Shown here: piece by piece, positions 25,870 through 34,073 of the stretch
Layout of the letters: every line of letters begins with the position of its first letter
How positions within the stretch are numbered: position 1 is the stretch's first letter
Assembly: GCA_944326385.1 (NCBI GenBank)
Contig: CALVDT010000023.1
Coordinates: 1 to 47,209, forward strand
From: an uncultured Bacteroidales bacterium
Lineage (GTDB): Bacteria; Bacteroidota; Bacteroidia; Bacteroidales; UBA932
Length of the DNA stretch: 47,209 nt
Reading direction: 5' to 3'
Made by a program: the position numbers and the translations under genes
Notes under the pieces: generated by a model
Told to the model about the DNA's origin: nothing
Seen by the model: the letters and a program-made list of their open reading frames with translations, nothing else
Database searches by the model: none

Positions 25870-26147
25870 GTTCGACGAATTTCAATTTATTGAAAGACAT
25901 CGAACTACCGCTGCAGGAGCAGGACGAAGTCCTGCGACGAGCCCCCAGCGAGGTCGTGAGCGGTTCACGAGAACGTCCGAAGGCCGTTCGAGAGCGAGCA
26001 GAAATGAGGGTGGCGCCCCTTGAAAAGGGGCTGTCGCCACAGCGACTGGGGTTTAAGATAAATTGGATTTCGAAGAAATTCTTAACGGCTGTTCGACGAA
26101 TTCCCTGGTGCTGAGCAACATAAATTCGTCGAACTGACGTTATAAAG
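25856..26147. repeat. Inverted-repeat-bounded, hairpin-rich non-coding element (MITE-like or structured RNA)
   Basis: The element lies between two TPM genes. Its outer ends are inverted repeats: AGTTCGACGAATTT at 25869-25882 and its exact complement at 26122-26135, with imperfect extension by about 12 more bases (CTTATAA..ACGT). A further GTTCGACGAATT copy at 26091-26102 can pair with the right end as a 12-bp stem. Inside lie more hairpins: GCAGGAC-GAA-GTCCTGC (25919-25935), TCGTGA-n5-TCACGA (25954-25970), AACGTCC-GAA-GGCCGTT (25973-25989, one mismatch), GCCCCTT-GAA-AAGGGGC (26015-26031) and GTCGC-CACA-GCGAC (26033-26046). No transposase and no convincing protein is encoded. Either a non-autonomous transposable repeat or a structured RNA in the mRNA between the genes would fit. 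Confidence 0.7.
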
Positions 26148-26157
26148 ACCAAAGAAA

Positions 26158-27003
26158 GTGAAGATACGACACATCTACAGATACGCTGCTGCCGCAGTCC
26201 TGCTGACAGGGTTTGTCCTGCAGGCTACAGCCATACCGTCAAGACCTGTACCTCCACGGCTGGTGAATGACTTCGCAGGCATACTGGACAGAAGTCAAGC
26301 CGCCGCACTGGAAAGCAGGCTTACAGCATTCGATGACACGACATCCAACCAGATTGCAGTGGTTACGGTAAATGATCTCGAAGGATATTCACCGGCGGAA
26401 TTCGGCACCGAAATAGGCATTGAATGGCAGGTGGGGTCGAAAAAATTCGACAACGGCATTGTGGTTCTCGTAAAACCCAAGACAGCAGACTCACCCGGAC
26501 AGGTGAACATAAGCGTCGGCTATGGACTCGAAGGGGCAATCCCCGACAGCTATGCCAAGAGGATAATCGAGAATGAAATGATCCCCGCGTTCAGCAGGAA
26601 CGACTATTACACAGGGATAGACAATGCATGCACTGTCCTGATGAAGCTTGCCTCCGGTGAAATCACCGAACCAGAAGGTAAAAAAACGGACGACACGGTA
26701 TTTACCACCGTACTGGGTATTCTGCTGATAATTGTACTTGCAAGCATTTTTTCATCACGCGGAAAAAGGAAGAACAACAATAACCGGAGAGGCGGCGGGA
26801 ACGGGGGCAGACGGACGAACCGGAGCAGCAACAGCAGCAGCAATGATTTCCTTAAAGGATTGATCATAGGAAGCTTGCTCAATGGCCCGTGTGACGGACA
26901 TCACCGTTCCAATGGAGGAGGCTTCGGCGGATTCGGAGGCGGGTCTTTCGGAGGATTCGGAGGCGGGTCTTTCGGAGGAGGAGGAGCAAGCGGCAGCTGG
27001 TAG
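26158..27003 (+). CDS. TPM-domain membrane protein with Gly/Phe-rich tail (YgcG family)
   Basis: A 281-residue protein starting at GTG: signal peptide (1-25), TPM domain (about 35-165; LVNDFAGILDRSQAAALESR, NQIAVVTVNDLEGYSP, DNGIVVLV, GYGLEGAIPD), a membrane helix near 180-198, an Asn/Arg/Ser-rich cytoplasmic stretch and a Gly-Phe-rich tail ending GGGGASGSW. This is the usual YgcG layout. The role of TPM proteins is unsettled; phosphatase activity in some plants and a link to photosystem or envelope repair are reported for the family. Its start lies only 10 bases after the hairpin-rich element, which must hold any ribosome-binding or promoter signals. Confidence 0.88.
   Translation: MKIRHIYRYAAAAVLLTGFVLQATAIPSRPVPPRLVNDFAGILDRSQAAALESRLTAFDDTTSNQIAVVTVNDLEGYSPAEFGTEIGIEWQVGSKKFDNGIVVLVKPKTADSPGQVNISVGYGLEGAIPDSYAKRIIENEMIPAFSRNDYYTGIDNACTVLMKLASGEITEPEGKKTDDTVFTTVLGILLIIVLASIFSSRGKRKNNNNRRGGGNGGRRTNRSSNSSSNDFLKGLIIGSLLNGPCDGHHRSNGGGFGGFGGGSFGGFGGGSFGGGGASGSW
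26932..26979 (+). repeat. 24-bp tandem duplication in the TPM protein tail
   Basis: A 24-base unit is present twice in perfect tandem (26932-26955 and 26956-26979), each coding the block FGGGSFGG in the glycine-rich tail. The exact copy suggests recent slippage and likely copy-number variation between strains. Confidence 0.85.
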
Positions 27004-27007
27004 GCCG

Positions 27008-27619
27008 TCACCTGAGATCCGTGACGACATAGCTGTCATCAAGAGTTGAGACATCAAAGTAGAAACGGCCGGAGTCAACCGGTTCAGTGAACGAGAATGA
27101 CGGGAGAGTGAATTCCATCACTGTCCTGTTTTCCATAGTCAGGACGGCAGAGAAAAGACAGTTTCCGTCTTCCGATATGGAGACCTTGATACCGGCCAGA
27201 TCGGACTGGACATCCGGGATCAACGTGTATGAATACACCTTGCCTTCATCCGTATTGTCCATTTCCGGGTCAGAGATACTGAAAGCCTGGTCGAACTGCC
27301 TGAGGATCAGCAGCGGATTCACAGCATAGTCCGGATTGTCGGGATCAGACGACTCGATGACCACCTCCTTGCTTTCCCTGTCCACTGTCCATTTGGAACT
27401 GCCGTCACAGAAGATTTCCAGACCGTTTCCCTCGACACGGTAACAGTCATCCTGCATCTCCACGGTCCCGGAACCTGTCAGTTTAGTCTTGCCGTCATTC
27501 ACCTCATATCGGTACTCGAAAACACTGGCTGAAGACGAAAGATTGGACACGAAGACATCCAGGGCGTCTGGATGTGCCGCCATCATGACGGCAAGGATAC
27601 ACGTGATACTGGCTGTCAT
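27008..27619 (-). CDS. LolA-like outer membrane lipoprotein carrier protein
   Basis: A 203-residue exported protein: short signal peptide (ASITCILAVMMAA), then a LolA-like half-barrel with the pattern of alternating strands FEYRYEV, SGTVEMQDDCYRVEG, GSSKWTVDRESKEVVI. It would bind lipoproteins or hydrophobic ligands in the periplasm. The start at 27619 is four bases after the ftsK stop; placement after ftsK is common in Bacteroidetes and supports the call. Sequence identity to classical LolA is low, and LolA-like proteins can carry other lipids. Confidence 0.75.
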   Translation of the reverse strand: MTASITCILAVMMAAHPDALDVFVSNLSSSASVFEYRYEVNDGKTKLTGSGTVEMQDDCYRVEGNGLEIFCDGSSKWTVDRESKEVVIESSDPDNPDYAVNPLLILRQFDQAFSISDPEMDNTDEGKVYSYTLIPDVQSDLAGIKVSISEDGNCLFSAVLTMENRTVMEFTLPSFSFTEPVDSGRFYFDVSTLDDSYVVTDLR

Positions 27620-27623
27620 GATA

Positions 27624-30104
27624 TTATCCGGCAAAAGATCTCAATATAGGTTCAAGTTCCGCAAGATCCTGCACAAGCACCTGTCTTGGCTTCGATCCTT
27701 CCTGCGGACCGACTATTCCTGCAGCCTCAAGCTGGTCCATTATCTTCCCTGCCCTTGCGTATCCCAGGCCGAGTTTCCGCTGCAAGGCGGACGTGGAGCC
27801 CTGCTGAGTCGTGACTATCAGTTTTGCCGCTTCTTCGAACATTGCATCCAGATTCTGCATGTCTATCATTCCGCCTCCGCCGGACTGGTCTTCGGCATCA
27901 TTTACCGGAGGCAGATAATACGGAGTATTGTAGCACTTCCTGTAGCCCGTCTGGTCTGCGATATATTTCGTCACGGCGCTGATCTCCTTCAGGCTTATCA
28001 ATGCACACTGGACACGCTCCGTATCGATTCCGGAATAATACAGCATATCTCCCTTGCCTATGAGCTTGTCGGCACCTGGAGAATCGATGATGGTCGACGA
28101 ATCCACTCTTGTGGACACCCTGAATGCAATACGCGTAGGGAAATTGGTCTTGATCAGGCCTGTTATCACATCCACGGAAGGGCGCTGCGTGGCTATTATC
28201 ACATGGATACCGGCCGCACGTCCTTTCTGGGCGAGCCTTATTATCGAGGTAGTGATGCTCTTTGCGATATTCTTCGCATTGCCGCCCATGCCGCTGGTCA
28301 TGATCAGGTCGGCATACTCGTCTATGACCACGACGATATACGGCATATACCTGTGTCCCTTTGTCGGAAGGAGATGCCGGTCACGGTACTTGTCGTTATA
28401 AAGCTTGACGTCATTCACAAGAGCGTCGCTGAACAATGCGTATCTGTTGTCCATCTCGATACACAGTGAACGGAGTATCTGCTCCGCCTGTTCAGGTTTC
28501 TTGACTATGGCCCTGTCCATCTCGTCCTTCTCGTCGGCAGCATCGGGAAGTACGGCGAGATAATGCTTCAGCAGCCGGGCATAGACATTGAACTCCACCA
28601 TCTTGGGATCTATGAAGACGAATTTCAGTTCGGAAGGATGCTTCGCGTACAGGAGAGATGTCACAATCACATTCAGGCCCACCGATTTTCCCTGCTTGGT
28701 AGCTCCGGCCACAAGCAGATGCGGGGCGTCGGCAAGATCGAACACCTTGACCTTCTGGGTGATGGTATAACCTATGGCCACCGGAAGCTCTGCCTTGCTG
28801 GTCCGGAACGCTTCATCATTCAGCATGGATTTCAGAGGGACTATGGATGCCCTGTCATTTGCCACCTCGATGCCGACGGAGTCCGAAAGAGGGACTACCC
28901 TGACCCCTTTGGCATTCAGGGACATGGCTATATCCTGCTCAAGATTCTTGATTGCCGAAATCTTCACACCTCTTGCCGGAACCACCTTGTACAGTGTAAC
29001 CGTAGGGCCGACACAGGCAGTCACTCTTTCTACCTGTATCTTGTAGCTGAGAAGGGTAGCCCTGATCTTGTTGTTGTTCCTTTCAAGTTCCTCAGTGGCT
29101 ACCTCATGCCGTCCTGAAGCATAATCATCCAGCAGATCCAGAGGCGGGAAAGTGAACTTTTCAAGTTCTTCCCTGATATCTATGCGGGGAAGATCCTGCT
29201 TGACTTCCGAAGAATAGCCGTCGCCTGTCACGACATCGAGCTGGTCTTTCCGGGCTTCCTCTTCGGCTTCACCGGCTTCATGAGCCCCCTCCCCGCCATT
29301 ATCATAAATATCTTCCCTGTCATCATGGACCTCGTCAACGTCATCTGCCGCGGAAACTTCCAGAGCCGTGTCTTCCGGTTCTTCCATTTCGGCCATCGGT
29401 TCATCTTCCGGTGCAGTCTCCTCCTCCAAAGGGTCATCGTCCACAGGGAGGGCATCACCGCCATCCTTCTTCTCCCCTATTCTGGAAAGCCATGCCGAAA
29501 AACGTCCGCTGACAAGCAGAAGCCACATGACAAGCAGAATGACAATGGAAAGAAAAGTCACGACCTTCCCTGTCAGGTTGACCGAGGCCGACACCATGAC
29601 TTCCCCGCAATCACCGCCAAGTCCGCCTCCGAACACTGTGGTACATCCGAAAAGGGCAGAGAAAAAAGCCAGAAGCATGGAAAAGACAAAGGCACCGGAC
29701 AAAGACACCAGAAATGTACGGAAGAATCCCGGCCTGTCCTTGTCGAAAAACAATCTGAAGGCATATGCCCCGAAAAGATAGACGAATGTGAAGGAACCGA
29801 GCCCGAAACATGTCGAAACCAGGAACAATGCCCACTTATAGCCAAGTTTGCCAGCCCAGTTCGCCACATCCGCAGACTTCTTTATCATATCCGGATCAGA
29901 CAGAAGACTGTAATCGGACTTCCAGGTGAAAAGATATGATGCCAACGCCAGAAGTGTGAATACGGCAAGTGCCCCGGACAGAAGCCCTGCCATTTTCCTG
30001 CAGACACGCTTCTTCCTGTCATCGAGGCCGGAGTACCATGCCATAAGGCTCCTGCCAGACCTCCCTGTCTTCTTCTTTTCCTGTTTTCTTTTCTGCTGTG
30101 CCAT
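27624..30104 (-). CDS. ftsK: DNA translocase FtsK
   Basis: An 826-residue septal DNA pump that sorts chromosomes at division. Four membrane helices lie in residues 38-200, then a very acidic linker (about 211-290), shorter than in E. coli. The motor follows with Walker A GATKQGKS (467-474), Walker B VVVIDEYADL (near 590) and GRAAGIHVIIATQRPSVDVI; the DNA-reading gamma winged helix (STSALQRKLGLGYARAGKIM) occupies about 755-815. It targets XerCD/dif, which are not in this window. It lies 17 bases after the DUF4290 gene. Confidence 0.97.
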   Translation of the reverse strand: MAQQKRKQEKKKTGRSGRSLMAWYSGLDDRKKRVCRKMAGLLSGALAVFTLLALASYLFTWKSDYSLLSDPDMIKKSADVANWAGKLGYKWALFLVSTCFGLGSFTFVYLFGAYAFRLFFDKDRPGFFRTFLVSLSGAFVFSMLLAFFSALFGCTTVFGGGLGGDCGEVMVSASVNLTGKVVTFLSIVILLVMWLLLVSGRFSAWLSRIGEKKDGGDALPVDDDPLEEETAPEDEPMAEMEEPEDTALEVSAADDVDEVHDDREDIYDNGGEGAHEAGEAEEEARKDQLDVVTGDGYSSEVKQDLPRIDIREELEKFTFPPLDLLDDYASGRHEVATEELERNNNKIRATLLSYKIQVERVTACVGPTVTLYKVVPARGVKISAIKNLEQDIAMSLNAKGVRVVPLSDSVGIEVANDRASIVPLKSMLNDEAFRTSKAELPVAIGYTITQKVKVFDLADAPHLLVAGATKQGKSVGLNVIVTSLLYAKHPSELKFVFIDPKMVEFNVYARLLKHYLAVLPDAADEKDEMDRAIVKKPEQAEQILRSLCIEMDNRYALFSDALVNDVKLYNDKYRDRHLLPTKGHRYMPYIVVVIDEYADLIMTSGMGGNAKNIAKSITTSIIRLAQKGRAAGIHVIIATQRPSVDVITGLIKTNFPTRIAFRVSTRVDSSTIIDSPGADKLIGKGDMLYYSGIDTERVQCALISLKEISAVTKYIADQTGYRKCYNTPYYLPPVNDAEDQSGGGGMIDMQNLDAMFEEAAKLIVTTQQGSTSALQRKLGLGYARAGKIMDQLEAAGIVGPQEGSKPRQVLVQDLAELEPILRSFAG

Positions 30105-30121
30105 TTCCGATTCCGCAACCG

Positions 30122-30805
30122 CTACTGTTTCCTGCCGTTCTTCTGGCGGTTCATCTTCATCCTCTGCATGTTCCTTGGCTTCATGCCGTTCCCGTTGCCT
30201 CCCGGCCGGTTGAAATTCTGGTCGGAAGGAATCCTGGACAGATGAAGGCCTTCCGGAATCCTTATCCTGCCGCCGGAAAGCTTCACGATATCATTGAATA
30301 TCGTCTCGTCTGTAACGCTGTCCTTGTTCCAGATGAGATACTGCTGACGCATGTACAAGGCAATGGACCTGATCATGGCGTCCTTGACCTCTCCATCCTC
30401 CTTGCCTGCTATCATGTCGATTATGTTCTCTATGTTCCTGCCGTAATGGGCAATCTTGACCGGATTCCGCTTCATCTTCAGTTCCACCGGCGGGGTGTAC
30501 AGTTCCTCCGGCTTCGGTGCAGGATACGGGGAATCCACGTCCAGATCAAAGCCTGAAATAATGTACATGTGATCCCAGAGCTTGTGTTCATAATTTTCCT
30601 GAAGATGGACCTGGGGATTGATAGTCTCCATGACATCTATCACTGCCCTTGCCTGACGGTTCCGCTCCTCCCTGTCCGGAATGGATTTCACGTATTCTAT
30701 CATCTTCTGGACATTGCGCCCATACTCAGGCAACTGCAGTCTGCGTTTCTGTGTATTGTACATCAGCTTCATGCCGGTATTCTTGAGATTCTCCCCGTTT
30801 TCCAT
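30122..30805 (-). CDS. DUF4290 family protein
   Basis: About 227 residues. The block YNTQKRRLQLPEYGRNVQ followed by MIEYVKSIPDREERN marks DUF4290, a Bacteroidetes family of unknown function. The C-terminus is basic and Asn/Met/Arg-rich (MKPRNMQRMKMNRQKNGRKQ), suggesting contact with nucleic acid. The start could be 30805, 30772 or 30763; the first follows the predicted promoter directly, while the last gives the most family-like N-terminus. It is upstream of ftsK on the same strand. Confidence 0.8.
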   Translation of the reverse strand: MENGENLKNTGMKLMYNTQKRRLQLPEYGRNVQKMIEYVKSIPDREERNRQARAVIDVMETINPQVHLQENYEHKLWDHMYIISGFDLDVDSPYPAPKPEELYTPPVELKMKRNPVKIAHYGRNIENIIDMIAGKEDGEVKDAMIRSIALYMRQQYLIWNKDSVTDETIFNDIVKLSGGRIRIPEGLHLSRIPSDQNFNRPGGNGNGMKPRNMQRMKMNRQKNGRKQ

Positions 30806-30831
30806 CGTAATCGAATTTTCAGTCAAGAGGA

Positions 30832-30864
30832 CAAAGATAATGAATTTCCCCGGAAAAGATTCAA
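30832..30864 (-). promoter_or_regulatory. Promoter of DUF4290 and ftsK
   Basis: On the minus strand the -7 box TATCTTTG (30832-30839) is perfect; a TTG 22 bases upstream (30862-30864) falls in the stop region of the preceding helicase gene. This would uncouple the DUF4290-ftsK-lolA group from the helicase-nuclease pair. Confidence 0.55.
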
Positions 30865-33800
30865 CTTGTCCTGACAATCTCCCCCTCCATGACATACCAC
30901 AAATACGACGACACATCCCCATATCCCCTCCGCCTCCAGATATCGGCATATTTGAGTATCTGCCGGCCATGCGACTTTTCGCGCGCCCCGAACTTGTAGT
31001 CGACTATTACTACGGAACCGTCCCCTTTCACCATGACCCGGTCAGGCCTGTATACCTGTCCGTCGGAATCTATGACGGAAGTCTCGTTAAGTATCATGCA
31101 GTCTTCATCGAACCAACCGTACTCTGAGGTACTCCCGATCATGGATTCAAGCAGTCCTGCCGCCTCACCGGCGTCACGTTCTTCGAGGAATCCGGACACA
31201 ACGGCTTCGCGTACAGCATTTCTTACATCGGAAGCCTTGTATACAGACGACAATATCCTGTGCAGGATCACCCCGCGGAGCCTTCCGGAAGAATAAAGTC
31301 CGACCCTGCCGTCATCCGTGAAATAATCTGAGTTTTCCGTACTGAAAACCAGCCGGTTTCTCACTTCAGGGCCTTCATCGTCAGTCTCCCGGTTGAGAGG
31401 ATATGACGGATAGCTTGATTCTATGGCGTGCATCACATCCGTGTGGGCATGGTTTTCTGCCGACCTGTGCATTTCCCCGAGCCTCCATGTCTCACGTCCG
31501 GCTTCCTCATGGCTGTCCTCCACACGGAAGCCTGACTGTACGCCATTTCTGTCCAGATACACGTACAGGACATGGCTCATGTCGGATATCGCGGGAATCT
31601 CGTTTCCAAGGGATTTCATCAGAGTCCCGGACGGCTTTGCCGCTATTATATGCATCCCTTTCACAGCCCGTGTAAACGCGACATAGAATATATTGAGATT
31701 GTCTATATACTGCATTTTCTTCTCTTCAAGGAAATCCTCTTCGAAGAAAGTGTCCCGGCTCGCTTCCGAGAGCCTGACATCGAAGACGCTCCTTACTGCA
31801 GTTTCCAGTTCAGTACCTGCAAGTTCCGGACAGCACCACACATCGGAAGGCCGGTAAAGCTTCACGGTCTCGGCGAACGGGAAGATCACATAATTGAAGT
31901 CCAGACCCTTGGATTTATGCACCGTGATTATCCTGACGGCATCGGCTGCGGCCGGAGAGGAGATGTCGGGATCCGTCTCGCTGCTGTTCCAGTACTCCAG
32001 GAAATCATGCAGGGAATTGCCGTGTCTTGAAGAATAGTCGAGCACGCAATCCACGAAAGACTGTATATATGTGGCCTCCCCGTCTACATCAGCAGCGTCA
32101 TGCTCCCTCAGCAGACGGACAATCATCTCGCAGAGATTTGTCAGGGATCTGAATTTCTTCACTGACTCCGCCTTGAGCGGTCCGGCAAGATAACTGCCTA
32201 CGGCATCATGAGGGTCATCGATATATGCCAGCAATGACACTATCCTCCGGACAGCACCAGATGATTTCACTTTGAGTGAGTCGTCGGTAACCACGGGAAT
32301 GCCGTTTCTGATGAACGACTCTGCCACTGCGCCTCCCGAACTGTTGTTCCTGACAAGTACAGCTATATCCCCGTAACCTGCACCTCCCGAGACCAGTTCC
32401 CTGACAGTGTCGAGTATTGCCGTTTCCTGGCAGTCCGGGTCACAGAATGAAACATCCACGAAACCTTTTCCGCCTTTCCTGCCCTGGACAGTCTCCTGCA
32501 CCACGTCGGAATAGATGCCGGAAATCGTCCCAGAATCGTCACCGTACAATTGATCCAGCATTCCGGCGGCGAAGCGGAAGAACGTATTGTTGAATCCGAC
32601 GATATTCTCCAGACTGCGGAAATTCCTGCCGAGAACCGTTGTCCTGCATGGGGACATCTCTTTCTCTATTTCCTCCTGGAGCAGCCTCCATTCAGAACCG
32701 CGCCAGCGGTAAATGCTCTGCTTGACATCCCCCACCACCAGATTCTCGAACCCTTGCGCATTGCTGTTGTCAAGAAGAGGTCTGAAATTCTCCCACTGTA
32801 TGCTGGAAGTGTCCTGGAATTCGTCAAGCAGGAAATTCTCATATCTGACCCCTGTCTTTTCATAGATGAACGGGGCATCCGACCCGTCAATGATATTCTT
32901 CAATATCAGATTAGAGTCATCGATGCTCAATACATTGTTCTCTTTCAGCACAGCCGAGAACTCCTTTTCAATGTCGGCAGAGACCCCGAGCTCATAAAGC
33001 TGGCGCAATATTATGCCGGCGGTGTTGTATGTCTTGAACGGAGCCTCGAAAAGACTGCAGAAATCACCGAACCGGGATTCCAGTCCTCGTGCTTTTTCCA
33101 TGTTGGCCGACTTTACGGCCTTGGTGAACCAGAGATCGGGATCCGATGCCCTGGAAAGAAAAACAGCCGGAGCCTCCACTTTGGAGCGCATGTCCATGGC
33201 TGCATACTGCTCAAGCACCTTGGTGAACCCGCGGTAAAAGTCACCATGGCCAAGACCGCATGTGCTCATGGCATTCAGGGCAGCCTGGGCCGCTGTCCTG
33301 ACCATTTCCTGGAATTTCCGCATATATCCTTTGCACAAAGTCCTGAGATTCTTCAGATTGCAGTATGAATACATCTGACTTTCATCGATACCGCAGCTCT
33401 CCACCAGTTCCCTGTAAGCGTCCGACTTGAGATTCACGGCCATGTCATAGAGCCGTTTGTCTATATCATACCTGTCCCCGTTCTCCACCTGTTCCATGGC
33501 GCATTCTGTCAGCCATTTCAGGAGATCAGGGTTGTCCTCGGTCAATGAATCCAGCAGCCTGTCGACACTTTCGCGGACCAGAAGTTTCTTGTCCAGTTCC
33601 ACCTGATATGAAGAAAACTGGCCTATTTCCCTGGAGAATGCTTTCAGCGTCTGCTGGAAAAACCTGTCTATCGTGCTCACGGAGAATGCACTGTAATCAT
33701 GAAGTATTCCGCAGAGCATTTCTTTCGCGCATGACCTGAGACTGTCGATGGTGATACCGGCACCCGGTCTTCCCGGCAGCTCCCTGACGATGTCATCCGG

Positions 33801-34073
33801 ATCCACGTCTTTCATCGCGGATTCCGGGAACATCTCAGGCATGAACCATTTCAGATATCCGGAAGACAGCGGATCCACAGACAGGATATGAAGTTCCCGC
33901 AATATCCTGTTCTTCATCTCATCCGTGGCCTTGTTCGTGAAGGTCACGGCAAGGATATGCCTGTATGCCGCCTTCTCGTTCTTTCGGAACAGCAGCGTTA
34001 TGTATTTTCTGGCCAGGTTGAATGTCTTTCCCGAACCGGCCGAAGCTTTCATGATCTGTATCATCTGCCGCAA
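30861..34073 (-). CDS. AddA/RecB-like UvrD helicase with C-terminal nuclease domain
   Basis: A 1070-residue superfamily 1A helicase-nuclease for processing double-strand breaks. Walker A is ASAGSGKT (10-17), helicase motif II is LDEFQDTS (near 413), motif VI VAFTRAVKGMHI (near 800). A C-terminal PD-(D/E)XK nuclease shows YRPDRVMV and VVIVDYKFG with a downstream Q...Y. It overlaps the AddB-like gene by 13 bases, and the pair would form an AddAB-type complex. It is divergent from Firmicute AddA, so I give no gene symbol. Confidence 0.9.
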   Translation of the reverse strand: MRQMIQIMKASAGSGKTFNLARKYITLLFRKNEKAAYRHILAVTFTNKATDEMKNRILRELHILSVDPLSSGYLKWFMPEMFPESAMKDVDPDDIVRELPGRPGAGITIDSLRSCAKEMLCGILHDYSAFSVSTIDRFFQQTLKAFSREIGQFSSYQVELDKKLLVRESVDRLLDSLTEDNPDLLKWLTECAMEQVENGDRYDIDKRLYDMAVNLKSDAYRELVESCGIDESQMYSYCNLKNLRTLCKGYMRKFQEMVRTAAQAALNAMSTCGLGHGDFYRGFTKVLEQYAAMDMRSKVEAPAVFLSRASDPDLWFTKAVKSANMEKARGLESRFGDFCSLFEAPFKTYNTAGIILRQLYELGVSADIEKEFSAVLKENNVLSIDDSNLILKNIIDGSDAPFIYEKTGVRYENFLLDEFQDTSSIQWENFRPLLDNSNAQGFENLVVGDVKQSIYRWRGSEWRLLQEEIEKEMSPCRTTVLGRNFRSLENIVGFNNTFFRFAAGMLDQLYGDDSGTISGIYSDVVQETVQGRKGGKGFVDVSFCDPDCQETAILDTVRELVSGGAGYGDIAVLVRNNSSGGAVAESFIRNGIPVVTDDSLKVKSSGAVRRIVSLLAYIDDPHDAVGSYLAGPLKAESVKKFRSLTNLCEMIVRLLREHDAADVDGEATYIQSFVDCVLDYSSRHGNSLHDFLEYWNSSETDPDISSPAAADAVRIITVHKSKGLDFNYVIFPFAETVKLYRPSDVWCCPELAGTELETAVRSVFDVRLSEASRDTFFEEDFLEEKKMQYIDNLNIFYVAFTRAVKGMHIIAAKPSGTLMKSLGNEIPAISDMSHVLYVYLDRNGVQSGFRVEDSHEEAGRETWRLGEMHRSAENHAHTDVMHAIESSYPSYPLNRETDDEGPEVRNRLVFSTENSDYFTDDGRVGLYSSGRLRGVILHRILSSVYKASDVRNAVREAVVSGFLEERDAGEAAGLLESMIGSTSEYGWFDEDCMILNETSVIDSDGQVYRPDRVMVKGDGSVVIVDYKFGAREKSHGRQILKYADIWRRRGYGDVSSYLWYVMEGEIVRTS

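Noticed and set aside
25832-26152. Open frames on both strands through the hairpin-rich element (plus 25866-26114, minus 25832-26152)
   Set aside because: Their Arg/Ser-rich translations simply reflect the hairpins and repeats; no ribosome site or family likeness.
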